Shown here one piece after another: positions 19,616-30,043 of a stretch of DNA of 64,000 bases (the first letter of the stretch is position 1; every line of letters begins with the position of its first letter). The position numbers and the translations under genes are program-made. The notes under the pieces were generated by a model. That model made no database searches and had not been told where the DNA came from. It saw nothing but the letters and a program-made list of their open reading frames with translations. The DNA is taken from contig NZ_QRAP01000003.1 of the NCBI RefSeq assembly GCF_003363015.1, positions 124,001 through 188,000 on the forward strand, written 5' to 3'. This DNA comes from Enterobacillus tribolii. GTDB lineage: Bacteria > Pseudomonadota > Gammaproteobacteria > Enterobacterales > Enterobacteriaceae.

Positions 19616-20242
19616 TTATTTCTGCGCAGCGGCGAAGCGGCTGGCCGCCTCGTCCCAGTTAACCACGGACCAGAAGGCCTTGATGTAGTCCGGGCGACGG
19701 TTCTGATATTTCAGGTAGTAGGCATGCTCCCACACATCCAGGCCCACGATTGGGTAGCCGGATGCGCCGGAGATCGCCTCGCCCATCAGCGGGCTGTCCT
19801 GGTTGGCGGTGGAAACCACGGCCAGCTTACCGCCGTCCTTCAGCACCAGCCAGGCCCAGCCGGAGCCGAAACGGGTCGCGGCGGCCTTCTCGAATTCTTC
19901 TTTGAATTTGTCCACGCTGCCGAAGTCGCGCTCGATGGCGGCTTTCAGCTCACCCTTCAGTTCGGTGCCCAGCTTCAGCCCTTTCCAGAACAGGCTGTGG
20001 TTGGCGTGGCCGCCCGCATTGTTGCGCAGCACGGTGCGTTTTTCCGCCGGAACCTTATCCAACTGCGCGATCACTTCTTCCGCGCTCAGCTTCGCCAGCT
20101 CAGGCAGGCTTTCCAGCGCGGCGTTGGCATTGTTGACGTAGGTTTGGTGGTGTTTGGTGTGATGGATTTCCATCGTCATTTTGTCGAAATGCGGTTCCAG
20201 TGCGTCGTAAGCATACGGCAGGGATGGCAGGGTATAGCTCAT
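19616..20242 (-). CDS. sodA: Superoxide dismutase [Mn] SodA
   Basis: Cytoplasmic manganese superoxide dismutase, 208 residues. Metal ligands H27 (EIHHTKHH), H82 ([13 protein letters not shown]), D169 and H173 ([12 protein letters not shown]) are present, and the GGHANH context with NNAGG fits Mn-type SodA. GGAG precedes the ATG. Its promoter carries an iron-responsive (Fur-like) box. Confidence 0.97.
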   Translation of the reverse strand: MSYTLPSLPYAYDALEPHFDKMTMEIHHTKHHQTYVNNANAALESLPELAKLSAEEVIAQLDKVPAEKRTVLRNNAGGHANHSLFWKGLKLGTELKGELKAAIERDFGSVDKFKEEFEKAAATRFGSGWAWLVLKDGGKLAVVSTANQDSPLMGEAISGASGYPIVGLDVWEHAYYLKYQNRRPDYIKAFWSVVNWDEAASRFAAAQK

Positions 20243-20313
20243 AGTTGTCTTCTCCGTTCAGCCTTGATGGCCCTTTAGGTCGGGCTTCATGTATACGGTC
20301 CCTATTATAGCCC

Positions 20314-20343
20314 GCCAAATGCGATTGAAAATAATTATCAATC
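20314..20343 (-). promoter_or_regulatory. sodA promoter with Fur box
   Basis: TATAAT on the minus strand at 20319-20314 is the -10. Upstream, GATTGATAATTATTTTCAATC (20343-20323, minus strand) is a near-palindromic Fur-like box covering the -35. The arrangement, including ATTTTCAAT before the -10 spacer, mirrors E. coli sodA, which is repressed by Fur and induced by SoxRS. Confidence 0.72.
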
Positions 20344-20513
20344 TCTTGTGAAGGGAGAGGGTATTCCGTCACTGCGCGTAACGCACGGCAGCCCTGACTT
20401 TCACGGTATTATTGTTTGTACCGATTAATGCTATTGCCCGCGCCGATGTCCGCACAGACGAAGAAAATGTGACCGCCCCGGCAACTTCGACGTTATTCCC
20501 CCTTATTCATGCA

Positions 20514-20557
20514 ATTGCACAATGAATCACGGCCTGATGCCCGCTATTCTGTGCAAT
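20514..20557. promoter_or_regulatory. Candidate CdaR operator upstream of cdaR
   Basis: ATTGCACA (20514-20521) and TGTGCAAT (20550-20557) form a perfect inverted repeat 28 bases apart, about 95 bases before the cdaR ATG. The 8-mer TGCACAAT (20516-20523) recurs twice in the garD-gudP control region, which suggests a shared regulator site. No experimental motif was available to compare. Confidence 0.45.
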
Positions 20558-20648
20558 CTATACGCCAGAAACAGCAATTTACCGAAGTCCGGTGTTTCCA
20601 TCTGGCGTATAACGAGCCAAAGCCCTTACTTTTCGTATGGAGTTATAT

Positions 20649-21830
20649 ATGGCAGGCTACCACCTGGACAACCGGCTGGCGCAGGATATCGTTACCCGCA
20701 CCATGCAAATCATCGACAGCAACATCAACGTGATGGACAGCCGCGGCCGCATCATCGGCAGCGGCGACGAAGAACGTTTGGGTGAAATGCATGAAGGCGC
20801 CCTGCTCGCGATTTCCCAGGGGCGGGTGGTAGACATTGACGACGCCGTCGCCCGCCACCTGCACGGCGTGCGTCCCGGCATTAACCTTCCGCTGCGCCTC
20901 GACGGCCAGATCGTCGGCGTTATCGGCCTGACGGGCAATCCGTCCCAGCTGCGGCAGTACGGCGAGCTGGTCTGCATGACGGCGGAGATGATGCTGGAAC
21001 AGGCACGCCTGCTGCACATGCTGGCGCAGGACAGCCGTTTGCGTGAGGAGTTGGTGCTCAACCTGATCCGCGCCGATGAGCTCTCCCCGGCGCTGGCGGA
21101 ATGGGCGCAACGCCTGGGCGTGGATTTGAATCAGCCGCGCGTCGCCGCGGTGGTGGAGATCGACAGCGGTCAGCTCGGCGTAGACAGCGCGATGGCCGAG
21201 TTGCAGCAGTTACAGACGCTGTTAACCACGCCCGAACGCGACAACCTGATCGCGACCGTCTCCCTGACCCAAATGGTGGTGCTGCGCCCGGCGCTGAACA
21301 GCTATGGCCGCTGGGACCCGCAGTCGCACCGCGTACAGATTGAAAACCTGCTTTCGCGCATGACGGACAGCAGCCGCCTGCGCATTCGCCTGGCGCTGGG
21401 CAACTATTTTCCCGACACCGGCGGCATCGCCCGCTCTTACCGCACCGCCCACACCACCATGATGGTGGGGAAACAGCGCATGCCGGAACAGCGCAGCTAT
21501 TTTTACCAGGATCTGATGCTGCCGGTATTGCTGGACAGCCTGCGCGGCGGCTGGCAGGCGGGCGAACTGGTGCGCCCGCTGGCGCGGCTGAAGGCGATGG
21601 ATAACAACGGGTTATTACGCCGCACCCTCAATGCCTGGTTCATTAACAACGTGCAGCCCAGCGCCACCGCCAAAGCGTTATACATTCACCGCAATACGCT
21701 GGAATACCGCCTGAACCGGATCTCCGAGCTGACAGGGCTCAATCTGGGGAGTTTCGACGATCGTCTGCTGCTGTATATTGCGTTACAGCTGGACGGCAGC
21801 GAAGGCGACCCCGGCAGCGGAATGCGCTGA
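20649..21830 (+). CDS. cdaR: Sugar-diacid regulator CdaR
   Basis: Transcriptional activator of galactarate/glucarate use, PucR family, 393 residues. The N-terminal diacid-recognition domain reads AQDIVTRTMQIIDSNINVMDSRGRIIGSGD ... GINLPLRLDGQIVGVIGLTG; the C-terminal HTH reads NNVQPSATAKALYIHRNTLEYRLNRISELTGL. It aligns throughout with E. coli CdaR. The ATG at 20649 has GGAG six bases upstream; the ATG twelve bases earlier does not fit. It lies close to the gar/gud operon it should activate, whereas in E. coli it is remote. Confidence 0.95.
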   Translation: MAGYHLDNRLAQDIVTRTMQIIDSNINVMDSRGRIIGSGDEERLGEMHEGALLAISQGRVVDIDDAVARHLHGVRPGINLPLRLDGQIVGVIGLTGNPSQLRQYGELVCMTAEMMLEQARLLHMLAQDSRLREELVLNLIRADELSPALAEWAQRLGVDLNQPRVAAVVEIDSGQLGVDSAMAELQQLQTLLTTPERDNLIATVSLTQMVVLRPALNSYGRWDPQSHRVQIENLLSRMTDSSRLRIRLALGNYFPDTGGIARSYRTAHTTMMVGKQRMPEQRSYFYQDLMLPVLLDSLRGGWQAGELVRPLARLKAMDNNGLLRRTLNAWFINNVQPSATAKALYIHRNTLEYRLNRISELTGLNLGSFDDRLLLYIALQLDGSEGDPGSGMR

Positions 21831-21886
21831 CAAGACGGGGGAAACAAGGACGCCGCGCAGCGTATTACCGCACCGCATTTTTATCG

Positions 21887-22276
21887 TCAGACACAACGCG
21901 CCGTCACGTCACCGCCGCCACACTCATGGCGGTTGTCGATGATCACGGGCGCTTGCTCTGCGCCCTGCTCTCCGGCCATGCTCCGGCACATCAGGGCATC
22001 CGCCCCGGACACCTGCATTTTTTCAGCACAAATAACGTCCAGACGAATGGTCTGCGTATTCTGGCTGGCCTGCGCGATGGCAGAGAACTCCGCCATACTG
22101 AGCAGCACGGTAATGATCACGGCAGGGGCGATTGCGACAGGGCTGAGCGCGCTTTGCAGCAGCGTTTGCCGGTTGTGCTTTTTGAAGAGCCGGGAGATAG
22201 CCCCGGAAATGAAGCAAATCGCGATAAAAACAACGATTTTAGTAATTACCAAGCCCATAAGATAGAGCGTTTCCAT
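21887..22276 (-). CDS. Small inner-membrane protein of unknown function
   Basis: 129 residues, not recognised. Hydrophobic segments at about 4-22 (YLMGLVITKIVVFIAICFI) and 43-60 (SPVAIAPAVIITVLLS) flank a basic loop RLFKKHNRQ, followed by a polar C-terminal tail with four cysteines that would be periplasmic in a two-helix hairpin. The start METLYL at 22276 has CGGAG nine bases upstream. It lies between convergent cdaR and the garK terminator, on the gar strand but separated from garK by the terminator. Weak similarity to anything I know; real on the basis of RBS, codon pattern and membrane topology. Confidence 0.5.
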   Translation of the reverse strand: METLYLMGLVITKIVVFIAICFISGAISRLFKKHNRQTLLQSALSPVAIAPAVIITVLLSMAEFSAIAQASQNTQTIRLDVICAEKMQVSGADALMCRSMAGEQGAEQAPVIIDNRHECGGGDVTARCV

Positions 22277-22408
22277 ATTGAAGATCTCCGGCAATCCTTG
22301 CCAATGCATATAATACACACACAAATATAACGCGTTCCTAAAACAAAAGGTATGACGCCTTAAAAATACAGGAAATATCCCGTCCTAAATTCCGAATTCC
22401 CAATAGAG

Positions 22409-22435
22409 AACAGGCCCGGCATTGCCGGGCCTGTT
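22409..22435. terminator. Hairpin terminator of the gud-gar operon
   Basis: AACAGGCCCGGCA (22409-22421) and TGCCGGGCCTGTT (22423-22435) form a perfect 13-bp GC-rich stem 31 bases after the garK stop. The U-tract on the minus strand is interrupted (TTCTCTATT). Confidence 0.78.
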
Positions 22436-22466
22436 GGAAGGAACGCATTCACCGCGGCACACCCCG

Positions 22467-23612
22467 TTATCCGGCGATGCTTTGCCCCATTTTGAGCGTC
22501 GCCGCAATATCACGCGCCGCCATGCGCACGTTGTCCGCAGCCTGAGCCAGCGCCTCTTCCAGCGTGCAGACGGTATACATCACGCTGAACACCGCGTCGA
22601 TGCCATACTCATGCACCACGCCGACGTCCCGCGTCAGGCTGCCGGCAATGCCGATGACCGGCTTGCCGTAACGCTTGGCAATCTGCGCCACGCCGACCGG
22701 CACCTTGCCGTGAATACTCTGGCTGTCGATCCGCCCTTCGCCGGTAATCACCAGCGACGCGTCACGTACCAGTTCATCAAGCCCCAGCGCGCCGGTCACG
22801 ATATCAATACCGCGGCGCAGATCCGCCTTCAGGAACGCCAGCAGCGCCGCGCCCATACCGCCGGCCGCGCCTGCGCCCGGCACCTGCTCCACGTCGATGT
22901 CCAGATCGCGGCGGATAACCCCGGCGTAGTGCTTCAGCGCATCATCCAACTGCCGCACCATCTCCGGCGTGGCGCCCTTCTGCGGCCCGAAGATCGCGGA
23001 AGCGCCTTCCGGGCCGATCAGCGGATTCGTCACGTCGCAGGCCACTTCAAAACGACAGCCGGCCACGCGCTCATCCAGGCCGCTGACGTCGATATGCGCC
23101 AGCTGCGCCAGCGCTTCACCACCGTAACCGATCTCCGCGCCCTGCGCGTCCAGCAGCCTGACGCCCAGCGCCTGCACCATGCCGGCACCGCCGTCATTGG
23201 TGGCGCTGCCGCCGATGCCGATAATAATCCGCTTCACGCCGCGCGCCAGCGCATGATGAATCAACTCGCCTGTGCCGTAGGAGGTGGTCACCAACGGGTT
23301 GCGCTGCACCTGCGGCACAATCTCCAGCCCGCTGGCCGCCGCCATTTCGATATACGCACAGCTTTCGTCACCGGATAATCCGTAAAATGCGGCCACCGGC
23401 TCCCCCAGCGGCCCTGTGACCATAACGTCAACGATCTTTCCCTGTGTCGCCGCCACCATGGCCTCTACCGTACCTTCACCGCCGTCGGCCACGGGTAATT
23501 TAACGTATTGGGCGTCCGGGAAAACTTCACGGAAACCCGCTTCGATTTGCGTGGCGACATCCAGAGCCGAGAGGCTCTCTTTGTATGAATCCGGTGCGAT
23601 GACTATTTTCAT
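22467..23612 (-). CDS. garK: Glycerate 2-kinase GarK
   Basis: Phosphorylates D-glycerate to 2-phosphoglycerate, the last step of galactarate/glucarate breakdown into glycolysis. It has 381 residues of the glycerate kinase type-1 family: MKIVIAPDSYKESLSAL, LPVADGGEGTVEAMV, GGSATNDGGAGMVQALG, PGAGAAGGMGAALLAFL and TGEGRIDSQSIHGKVPVGVA are diagnostic. Last gene of the run, 99 bases after garR, and followed by the terminator. Confidence 0.95.
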   Translation of the reverse strand: MKIVIAPDSYKESLSALDVATQIEAGFREVFPDAQYVKLPVADGGEGTVEAMVAATQGKIVDVMVTGPLGEPVAAFYGLSGDESCAYIEMAAASGLEIVPQVQRNPLVTTSYGTGELIHHALARGVKRIIIGIGGSATNDGGAGMVQALGVRLLDAQGAEIGYGGEALAQLAHIDVSGLDERVAGCRFEVACDVTNPLIGPEGASAIFGPQKGATPEMVRQLDDALKHYAGVIRRDLDIDVEQVPGAGAAGGMGAALLAFLKADLRRGIDIVTGALGLDELVRDASLVITGEGRIDSQSIHGKVPVGVAQIAKRYGKPVIGIAGSLTRDVGVVHEYGIDAVFSVMYTVCTLEEALAQAADNVRMAARDIAATLKMGQSIAG

Positions 23613-23711
23613 AAACTACCCAATCGCTGTTGACCCGGAGGCATTCCGACACCTCCCGGCCCGCTGAATTTTCCCTGCATCCGCGCGCAGAACACGCGGA
23701 TGCGAGGCCGG

Positions 23712-24596
23712 TTACCGCGAAACTTCAACCTTGGCCAGTTTCTCGTAGTAGCGGGCCAGCGCGCAATGATCCGCCGTGCCCAAATCATCGGCGCGCAGCG
23801 CCTGCATCATTTCCATCACCGCCGCCGTCAGCGGCAACTGAGCGCCCACGCCGTGCGACGTGTCCAGGGCGTTCGCCAGATCCTTGATGTGCAGATCGAT
23901 GCGGAAGCCCGGCTTGAAGTTACGATCCATCACCATCGGCGCTTTGGCGTCCAGCACAGTGCTGCCCGCCAGGCCGCCGCGGATGGCCTGATACACCAGA
24001 TCGGGATTAACCCCGGCTTTGGTCGCCAGCACCAGCGCTTCAGACATCGCGGCAATGTTCAGCGCCACGATCACCTGGTTCGCCAGCTTGGTGACGTTGC
24101 CCGCGCCGATGTCCCCGGTGTGCACCACGGAACCGGCCATGGCCTTCATCACATCATAGCAGCGATCGAATACCGCTTTGTCGCCGCCGACCATCACAGA
24201 CAGCGTGCCGTCAATCGCTTTCGGCTCGCCGCCGCTGACCGGCGCGTCCAGCATAGCGACCTGCTTCTTCGCCAGCGCTTCGCTGATTTCACGGCTGGCG
24301 AGAGGGGCGATGGAGCTCATGTCGATCAGGATCGTACCCGGTTTGGCGTTATCCGCCACGCCGTTCTCGCCCAGCACAACCTCTTTCACGTGCGGTGAGT
24401 TAGGCAGCATGGTGATAATGACGTCACTCTGCGCGGCAACGCCTTTCACAGAATCTGCCCCCGTCGCGCCGGCGGCAACCACGTCCGCAACGGCTTCGGC
24501 ATTGCGATCGAAAACCACCAGTGAATAGCCCGCTTTCAGCAGATTTTTACTCATGGGTTTGCCCATGATGCCCAGACCGATAAATCCAATTTTCAT
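23712..24596 (-). CDS. garR: 2-hydroxy-3-oxopropionate (tartronate semialdehyde) reductase GarR
   Basis: Beta-hydroxyacid dehydrogenase reducing tartronate semialdehyde to D-glycerate, 294 residues. Rossmann motif GFIGLGIMGKPMSKNLLKAG (4-23), substrate motif DAPVSGGEPKAIDGTLSVM, and catalytic lysine within GAGNVTKLANQ are intact; the C-terminal half is nearly identical to E. coli GarR. I use the ATG at 24596 since GAGG is then eight bases away; an ATG two codons earlier is too close. Confidence 0.96.
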   Translation of the reverse strand: MKIGFIGLGIMGKPMSKNLLKAGYSLVVFDRNAEAVADVVAAGATGADSVKGVAAQSDVIITMLPNSPHVKEVVLGENGVADNAKPGTILIDMSSIAPLASREISEALAKKQVAMLDAPVSGGEPKAIDGTLSVMVGGDKAVFDRCYDVMKAMAGSVVHTGDIGAGNVTKLANQVIVALNIAAMSEALVLATKAGVNPDLVYQAIRGGLAGSTVLDAKAPMVMDRNFKPGFRIDLHIKDLANALDTSHGVGAQLPLTAAVMEMMQALRADDLGTADHCALARYYEKLAKVEVSR

Positions 24597-24645
24597 TTCC
24601 ATACCTCTTTTTCATTTGCCGGCGCCGCAGCGCCGGTGACCCGCA

Positions 24646-25416
24646 TTATTTTTTAAAACGATCGCACAACGCCTGCGTTGCGCTGCGGAAAACGCCCAGA
24701 TCGCTGCCTACCGCCACGAAACGCGCGCCCCACTCCAGATAACGGCGGGCATCCGCTTCCGCCGGCGCCAGAATGCCGCACGGCTTACCGTGCGCCGCGG
24801 CGCGCTCAAAGATGTGCTGGATCACGCGCTGCACTTCCGGGTGATTCGGCTGGCCGAGATAGCCCAGCGCCGCAGAGAGATCGCCGGGGCCGACGAAAAT
24901 GCCGTCCACGCCGTCGGTCGCTGCAATAGCGTCAATGTTGTCTACGCCCAGTTGGTTCTCAATCTGAACCAGGACGGTGATATTGTCGTTAATCGTGGCG
25001 AAGTAGTCCGGCAGCGTGCCGTAGCGGTTGCTGCGGTGCGCCACGGAAACCCCGCGGATGCCGGCCGGCGGGTAGCGGGTGGAGGCCACCGCCTGTGCCG
25101 CCTGCTCTGCGGTTTCCACGAACGGGATCAGGAAGTTGTAAAAGCCGATGTCCAGCAGTCGTTTGATAATCACCGGCTCGTTGGTCGGCGGACGTACCAC
25201 CGGCGCGCTCGCGCTGTCCTTCAGCGCCATCAGTTGGGGAATGAAGGTGGTGATGTCGTTGGGCGCGTGCTCGCCGTCCAGAACCAGCCAGTCAAACCCG
25301 GCCAGCCCCAGCACTTCAGTGGAGATCGGATTGCCCAGCGCGCACCAGCAGCCGTAGAGCGTTTCCCCTGCCAGCAGACGCTGGCGGAATTGATTCGGGT
25401 AATGTGAGTCTTTCAT
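24646..25416 (-). CDS. garL: 2-dehydro-3-deoxyglucarate aldolase GarL
   Basis: Class II pyruvate aldolase of the HpcH/HpaI family, 256 residues, splitting 5-keto-4-deoxy-D-glucarate and 2-keto-3-deoxy-D-glucarate into pyruvate and tartronate semialdehyde. Motifs [69 protein letters not shown] and [14 protein letters not shown] are those of GarL. It lies between gudD (54 bases) and garR (49 bases). Confidence 0.96.
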   Translation of the reverse strand: MKDSHYPNQFRQRLLAGETLYGCWCALGNPISTEVLGLAGFDWLVLDGEHAPNDITTFIPQLMALKDSASAPVVRPPTNEPVIIKRLLDIGFYNFLIPFVETAEQAAQAVASTRYPPAGIRGVSVAHRSNRYGTLPDYFATINDNITVLVQIENQLGVDNIDAIAATDGVDGIFVGPGDLSAALGYLGQPNHPEVQRVIQHIFERAAAHGKPCGILAPAEADARRYLEWGARFVAVGSDLGVFRSATQALCDRFKK

Positions 25417-25470
25417 AGCGCTTCCGTTTATCTGTCGCTGTTCAAAAATTAAAGGGCCGTTCCCAACGCA

Positions 25471-26811
25471 TCAGCGCACCAGACAAGGACGCTTGTTGTT
25501 AAACGTCCAGCCGGGGATCAGGTACTGCATGCCCATCGCATCGTCGCGGGCACCCAGGCCATGCTTCTGATACAGCGCGTTCGCCTTCATCACCTGGTCC
25601 ATATCCAGCTCAATGCCCAGGCCCGCTTTCTCCGGCACCTTCACCATGCCGCCCCTGATTTGCAGCGGCTCTTTGGTCAGGCGCTGGTTGCCTTCCTGCC
25701 AGATCCAGTGGGTGTCGATTGCGGTGATGTCACCCGGCGCAGCGGCCGCAACGTGGGTGAACATCGCCAGCGAAACGTCGAAGTGGTTGTTGGAATGCGA
25801 GCCCCAGGTCAGGCCGAACTCATGGCACATCTGCGCCACGCGCACCGAACCCTGCATGGTCCAGAAGTGCGGGTCCGCCAGCGGAATGTCGACGGATTGC
25901 AGCGACAGCGTATGCCCCATCTGACGCCAGTCGGTGGCGATCATGTTGGTGGCGGTCGGCAGCCCGGTAGCGCGGCGGAATTCCGCCATCACTTCACGTC
26001 CTGAGTACCCCTGCTCCGCACCGCACGGATCTTCCGCATAGGCCAGCACGCCACGCAGCTGTTTACCGAGCGAAATCGCCTCGTCCAGCGACCAGGCGCC
26101 GTTCGGGTCGAGCGTCACGCGCGCCTGCGGGAAGCGCTTGTGCAGCGCGGTGACGGCTTCCGCCTCTTCGCTGCCGGCCAGTACGCCGCCCTTGAGTTTG
26201 AAATCATTGAAGCCATATTTTTCATACGCGGCTTCCGCCAGGCGCACCACGGTTTCCGGCGTCAGCGCTTCTTCGTGGCGCAGGCGATACCAGTCACATT
26301 TTTCGTCCGGCTGGCTCTGGTACGGCAGGTCGGTTTTACGGCGATCGCCGATGTAGAACAGGTAGCCGAGCATTTCGACCTCGTCGCGCTGCTGGCCATC
26401 GCCCAGCAGAGAAGCGACGGTAACGCCCAGGTGCTGGCCAAGCAGGTCGAGCATTGCGGCTTCAATACCGGTGACCACATGGATGGTGGTACGCAGGTCG
26501 AAGGTTTGCAGGCCGCGGCCGCCGGAATCACGGTCGGCGAACTGCGCCCGCACCGTGTTCAGTACGTTTTTGTATTCCCCGAGGGTTTTTCCCACCACCA
26601 GCGGAATGGCATCTTCCAGCGTTTGACGGATTTTCTCGCCGCCGGGAATTTCGCCCACGCCGGTGTGGCCCGCATTGTCTTTTATCACCACGATGTTGCG
26701 GGTAAAGAACGGCGCATGGGCGCCGCTCAGGTTCAACAGCATGCTGTCGTGGCCGGCTACCGGAATGACCTGCATTGACGTGACTTTCGGAGTTGCGTTG
26801 TTTTGGCTCAT
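25471..26811 (-). CDS. gudD: Glucarate dehydratase GudD
   Basis: Enolase-superfamily dehydratase producing 5-keto-4-deoxy-D-glucarate, 446 residues as in E. coli. Catalytic lysines K205 and K207 (FKLKGG), metal ligands D235, E260 and N289 ([22 protein letters not shown]), D313 and the second base H339 ([10 protein letters not shown]) are in place. The ATG at 26811 is preferred over a GTG two codons upstream because AAGGA is then at proper distance. Confidence 0.97.
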   Translation of the reverse strand: MSQNNATPKVTSMQVIPVAGHDSMLLNLSGAHAPFFTRNIVVIKDNAGHTGVGEIPGGEKIRQTLEDAIPLVVGKTLGEYKNVLNTVRAQFADRDSGGRGLQTFDLRTTIHVVTGIEAAMLDLLGQHLGVTVASLLGDGQQRDEVEMLGYLFYIGDRRKTDLPYQSQPDEKCDWYRLRHEEALTPETVVRLAEAAYEKYGFNDFKLKGGVLAGSEEAEAVTALHKRFPQARVTLDPNGAWSLDEAISLGKQLRGVLAYAEDPCGAEQGYSGREVMAEFRRATGLPTATNMIATDWRQMGHTLSLQSVDIPLADPHFWTMQGSVRVAQMCHEFGLTWGSHSNNHFDVSLAMFTHVAAAAPGDITAIDTHWIWQEGNQRLTKEPLQIRGGMVKVPEKAGLGIELDMDQVMKANALYQKHGLGARDDAMGMQYLIPGWTFNNKRPCLVR

Positions 26812-26842
26812 TTTCACTTATCCTTCAATTCGGAGAATTCGG

Positions 26843-28180
26843 TTAACGCCCGAAGCAGGGGCGCTTACGGTCAAATGTCCAGCCGGGAACGAGGTATTGC
26901 ATCGCCAGCGCGTCATTGCGCGCGCCGCCCGGCAGCGTTTTGTACAGTTCATGTGCCTGGTGAATCCGATCCCAATCCAGCTCAATGCCCAGGCCGGGCG
27001 CGTCGGGAACCTTGATTTGGCCCTGCTCGATACGCAGGGGATTCTTCGTCAGGCGCTGATCGCCTTCCTGCCAGATCCAGTGGGTATCAATGGCGGTCGG
27101 TTTGCCCGGCGCCGCCGCGCCGACGTGGGTGAACATCGCCAGCGAGATATCAAAGTGGTTGTTCGAGTGACAGCCCCAGGTCAGCCCCCAGTCATCGCAC
27201 AGCTGGGCAACACGCACCGCGCCGCTCAGGGTCCAGAAGTGCGGGTCCGCCAGCGGTATGTCGATGGAGTCCAGGCGCAGCGCATGATTCATTTCACGCC
27301 AGTTCGTGGCGATCATGTTGGTGGCGACCGGCAGCCCGGTGGCGCGGCGGAATTCGGCCATCACTTCGCGCCCGGAATAGCCTTGCTCCGCGCCACACGG
27401 GTCTTCCGCATAGGCCAGCACGTCTTGCATGCCTTTGCACAGCGCGATGGCCTCATCCAGCAACCAGGCGCCGTTCGGGTCGACGGTAATACGCGCATCC
27501 GGGAAGCGTTTCGCCAGCGCCGTGACGGTTTCGATCTCCTTCTCGCCGGGCAATACGCCGCCCTTGAGTTTGAAATCTTTGAAGCCGTAACGGTCCTGCG
27601 CCGCTTCGGCCAGGCGGACCAGGGAGTCGCTGTCCAGCGCTTCCTGATGGCGCAGGTGATACCACGGATGCGCGGCGTTTGCGCCGTCCAGGTAAGGCAG
27701 ATCGGTCTTGCGCCGGTCGCCGATGTAGAACAGGTAGCCGAGCACCGTCACGGCGTCGCGCTGCTTGCCGGGGCCGAGCAGTTCGCACACCGGGACGTTC
27801 AGGCACTGCCCCAGCAGGTCCAGCAGCGCCGCTTCCAGCGCGGCGACCGCGTTCACCCGCAGCTCGAACGTCCAGGCGCCTTTGCCGAAGGTATCGAAAT
27901 CCGCAGACTGGTTGCCCAGGTGCACCTGCTGCACCAGGCGGTTCATCCGCGCCACTTCGTGGCCGACTACCTGCGGTATGGCGTCCTTCAGCGTCTGATA
28001 AATCACCTCGCCGCCGGGCGCTTCCCCAACGCCGGTGTGACCGGCGTTGTCCTTCAGCACCACGATGTTGCGGGTGAAATAGGCCCCGTGCGCACCGCCA
28101 ATATTCAGCAACATGCTGTCATAACCGGCGACCGGGATAACCTGCATTTCTGTAATAACCGGGCTGCTTTGCGTTGCCAT
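26843..28180 (-). CDS. gudX: Glucarate dehydratase-related protein GudX
   Basis: Paralogue of GudD, 445 residues, about as long and clearly homologous throughout. The catalytic set seems conserved: [39 protein letters not shown] and [10 protein letters not shown]. In E. coli GudX is a weak glucarate dehydratase of uncertain role; with all ligands kept, activity is plausible here too. It is followed by gudD after 31 bases and preceded by gudP. The ATG at 28180 is chosen over a GTG one codon earlier. Confidence 0.93.
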   Translation of the reverse strand: MATQSSPVITEMQVIPVAGYDSMLLNIGGAHGAYFTRNIVVLKDNAGHTGVGEAPGGEVIYQTLKDAIPQVVGHEVARMNRLVQQVHLGNQSADFDTFGKGAWTFELRVNAVAALEAALLDLLGQCLNVPVCELLGPGKQRDAVTVLGYLFYIGDRRKTDLPYLDGANAAHPWYHLRHQEALDSDSLVRLAEAAQDRYGFKDFKLKGGVLPGEKEIETVTALAKRFPDARITVDPNGAWLLDEAIALCKGMQDVLAYAEDPCGAEQGYSGREVMAEFRRATGLPVATNMIATNWREMNHALRLDSIDIPLADPHFWTLSGAVRVAQLCDDWGLTWGCHSNNHFDISLAMFTHVGAAAPGKPTAIDTHWIWQEGDQRLTKNPLRIEQGQIKVPDAPGLGIELDWDRIHQAHELYKTLPGGARNDALAMQYLVPGWTFDRKRPCFGR

Positions 28181-28191
28181 CACAAGGCTCC

Positions 28192-29544
28192 TCAGGATGC
28201 TGACGCGGGTTTCAGGACGATACGTTCAATTTTGCCCACCAGCACCAGATAGCTCAGAACAGCGACCAGTGCGTGAATACCAACGTAAATCAATGCGCCG
28301 TTAAACGAACCGGTGGTGCCGACGATATAGCCGATGGCGATCGGGGTGACGATACCGGAAACGTTGCCGAACATGTTGAACAGACCGCCGCTCAGGCCGC
28401 TGATCTCTTTCGGCGCGGTATCCGCCATCACCGCCCAACCCAGCGCGCCGATGCCTTTACCGAAGAAGGCCAGCGCCATGAAGCCTACCACCAGCATTTC
28501 GGAATCAACGTAGTTACACACCACCATCGACATGGAGAGCAACATGCCCAGTACGATCGGGGTTTTACGCGCCAGCGTCAGGGAGCCGGTACGGCGCATC
28601 AGCCAGTCAGAAATCACGCCGCCCAGCACGCCGCCGATAAAGCCGCATATCGCTGGTACGGAGGCAATCATCCCGGCTTTCAGGATGGACATGCCGCGCG
28701 CCTGCACCAAATAAACCGGGAACCAGGTAATGAAGAAGTAAGTCAGTGCGTTGATGCAGTATTGACCGATATATACGCCGACCATCATGCGGGAGGTGAT
28801 CAGCTGTTTGATTTGCCCCCACTTCACAGCAAAGGACTCTTTCTTCTTCTCGGACTTCTGATCCATGTTGATCAGCGCGCCGCCGGCTTCCATGTACTCC
28901 AGCTCGGCTTTGTTAATGGTGGGGTGATCCTTCGGATCATGGATCACTTTCAGCCAGATGAAGCTGATGACGATCCCCAGTCCGCCCATGAACCAGAACA
29001 CGTGCGCCCAACCCACGGCATGAACCAGCCAGCCCATGATAGGGGCGAAGATCACCGTGGCGAAATACTGCGCCGAGTTAAAGATCGCCACCGCGGTGCC
29101 GCGCTCCTGCGCCGGGAACCAGGCTGCAACGATGCGGCTGTTGCCGGGGAAGGAAGGCGCTTCTGCCAGACCAACCATAAAGCGCAGGGTGAACAGAGCA
29201 ACCACGATACCGAAGCCGCTGAACATATCCACGAAGCCTTGCAGCAACGTAAACATCGACCAGGTGAAAATACTCCAGAAGTAAACGCGTTTTGAACCGA
29301 AGCGGTCCAGCAGCCAGCCGCCCGGGATCTGCCCGATGACGTAAGCCCATGAGAACGCGGAGAAAATATATCCCATACCGACCGGGTCAAGCCCGATCAC
29401 CTTCGACATTTCAGAGCCGGCGATCGACAATGTAGCGCGGTCGCCGTAGTTGAACGAGGTGACAATAAACAGCATCACCACAATCCAGTAGCGCGTGTTG
29501 GTGCGTTTTTCCGCTGCGCTCTCGACTGAGCTGATTGTATTCAT
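28192..29544 (-). CDS. gudP: Galactarate/glucarate transporter GudP (MFS)
   Basis: Twelve-helix sugar-acid:proton symporter of the ACS family, 450 residues like E. coli Gud[59 protein letters not shown] and [21 protein letters not shown] are characteristic. The start at 29544 has AGGAG upstream; an extension of 17 codons is not conserved. First gene of gudP-gudX-gudD-garL-garR-garK, all on one strand with gaps of 11-99 bases. Confidence 0.94.
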   Translation of the reverse strand: MNTISSVESAAEKRTNTRYWIVVMLFIVTSFNYGDRATLSIAGSEMSKVIGLDPVGMGYIFSAFSWAYVIGQIPGGWLLDRFGSKRVYFWSIFTWSMFTLLQGFVDMFSGFGIVVALFTLRFMVGLAEAPSFPGNSRIVAAWFPAQERGTAVAIFNSAQYFATVIFAPIMGWLVHAVGWAHVFWFMGGLGIVISFIWLKVIHDPKDHPTINKAELEYMEAGGALINMDQKSEKKKESFAVKWGQIKQLITSRMMVGVYIGQYCINALTYFFITWFPVYLVQARGMSILKAGMIASVPAICGFIGGVLGGVISDWLMRRTGSLTLARKTPIVLGMLLSMSMVVCNYVDSEMLVVGFMALAFFGKGIGALGWAVMADTAPKEISGLSGGLFNMFGNVSGIVTPIAIGYIVGTTGSFNGALIYVGIHALVAVLSYLVLVGKIERIVLKPASAS

Positions 29545-30043
29545 AAATACACTCCTGAAATAATAGCTGCCGCTATTTTCCATTCTGAACGGCATATTCT
29601 CGGGCTTGAGGAATCAGAATGATGTTGGTTAATTTTGCGTTTTATTTTTTGAGCAGAAATGTAATAACGCGACGATGATTAATTTCCAACGTACGACATC
29701 AGTATAGGAATGGGACATCAACATAACATCGGACATACGCACTATATTAAGCAAAATAAATACTGTATTACTGGTCATGTGCACAATCCGATGCGCAACA
29801 GTTCACAAAACCAGCAACACCGTGCCAGAGTGCGCCAGCTCTGGCTCTCATAACATTCATTTTGTGACCCCTCTCACTGAAAACTGGACAAACGCCCGAC
29901 AGATTCCCAAAAAATCCGCATCAAGACAGTCAAGTGCACAATGTCTTCTTTATTTATCTTTCCTATAATCATCCGTGAGCAGAGAATAACGCTTTACATT
30001 AATGACGTGACGGTGTGTTTATATAAACCGGAGCAATATCACG
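29545..30043. promoter_or_regulatory. Divergent gudP / garD control region
   Basis: 499 AT-rich bases without a gene. Visible elements: GTGCACAAT at 29779-29787 and again at 29934-29942 (155 bases apart), also found as TTGCACAAT upstream of cdaR; an inverted repeat GCCAGAG-N8-CTCTGGC at 29824-29845; and a CRP-like site at 29863-29878. The shared 8-mer TGCACAAT is the best candidate for the CdaR recognition element. Confidence 0.6.
29863..29878. promoter_or_regulatory. Putative CRP-cAMP site
   Basis: TGTGA-CCCCTC-TCACT matches the CRP core TGTGA-N6-TCACA with one mismatch. It lies midway between gudP and garD, as expected for catabolite-controlled sugar-acid genes. Confidence 0.55.

Noticed and set aside
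25471-28180. Recent tandem duplication of a glucarate dehydratase gene
   Set aside because: gudX and gudD are old paralogues also side by side in E. coli and differ at many positions.
26663-28252. A 529-codon frame antisense to gudD and gudX
   Set aside because: It spans two genes and their gap because the paralogues have similar sequence; shadow translation only.
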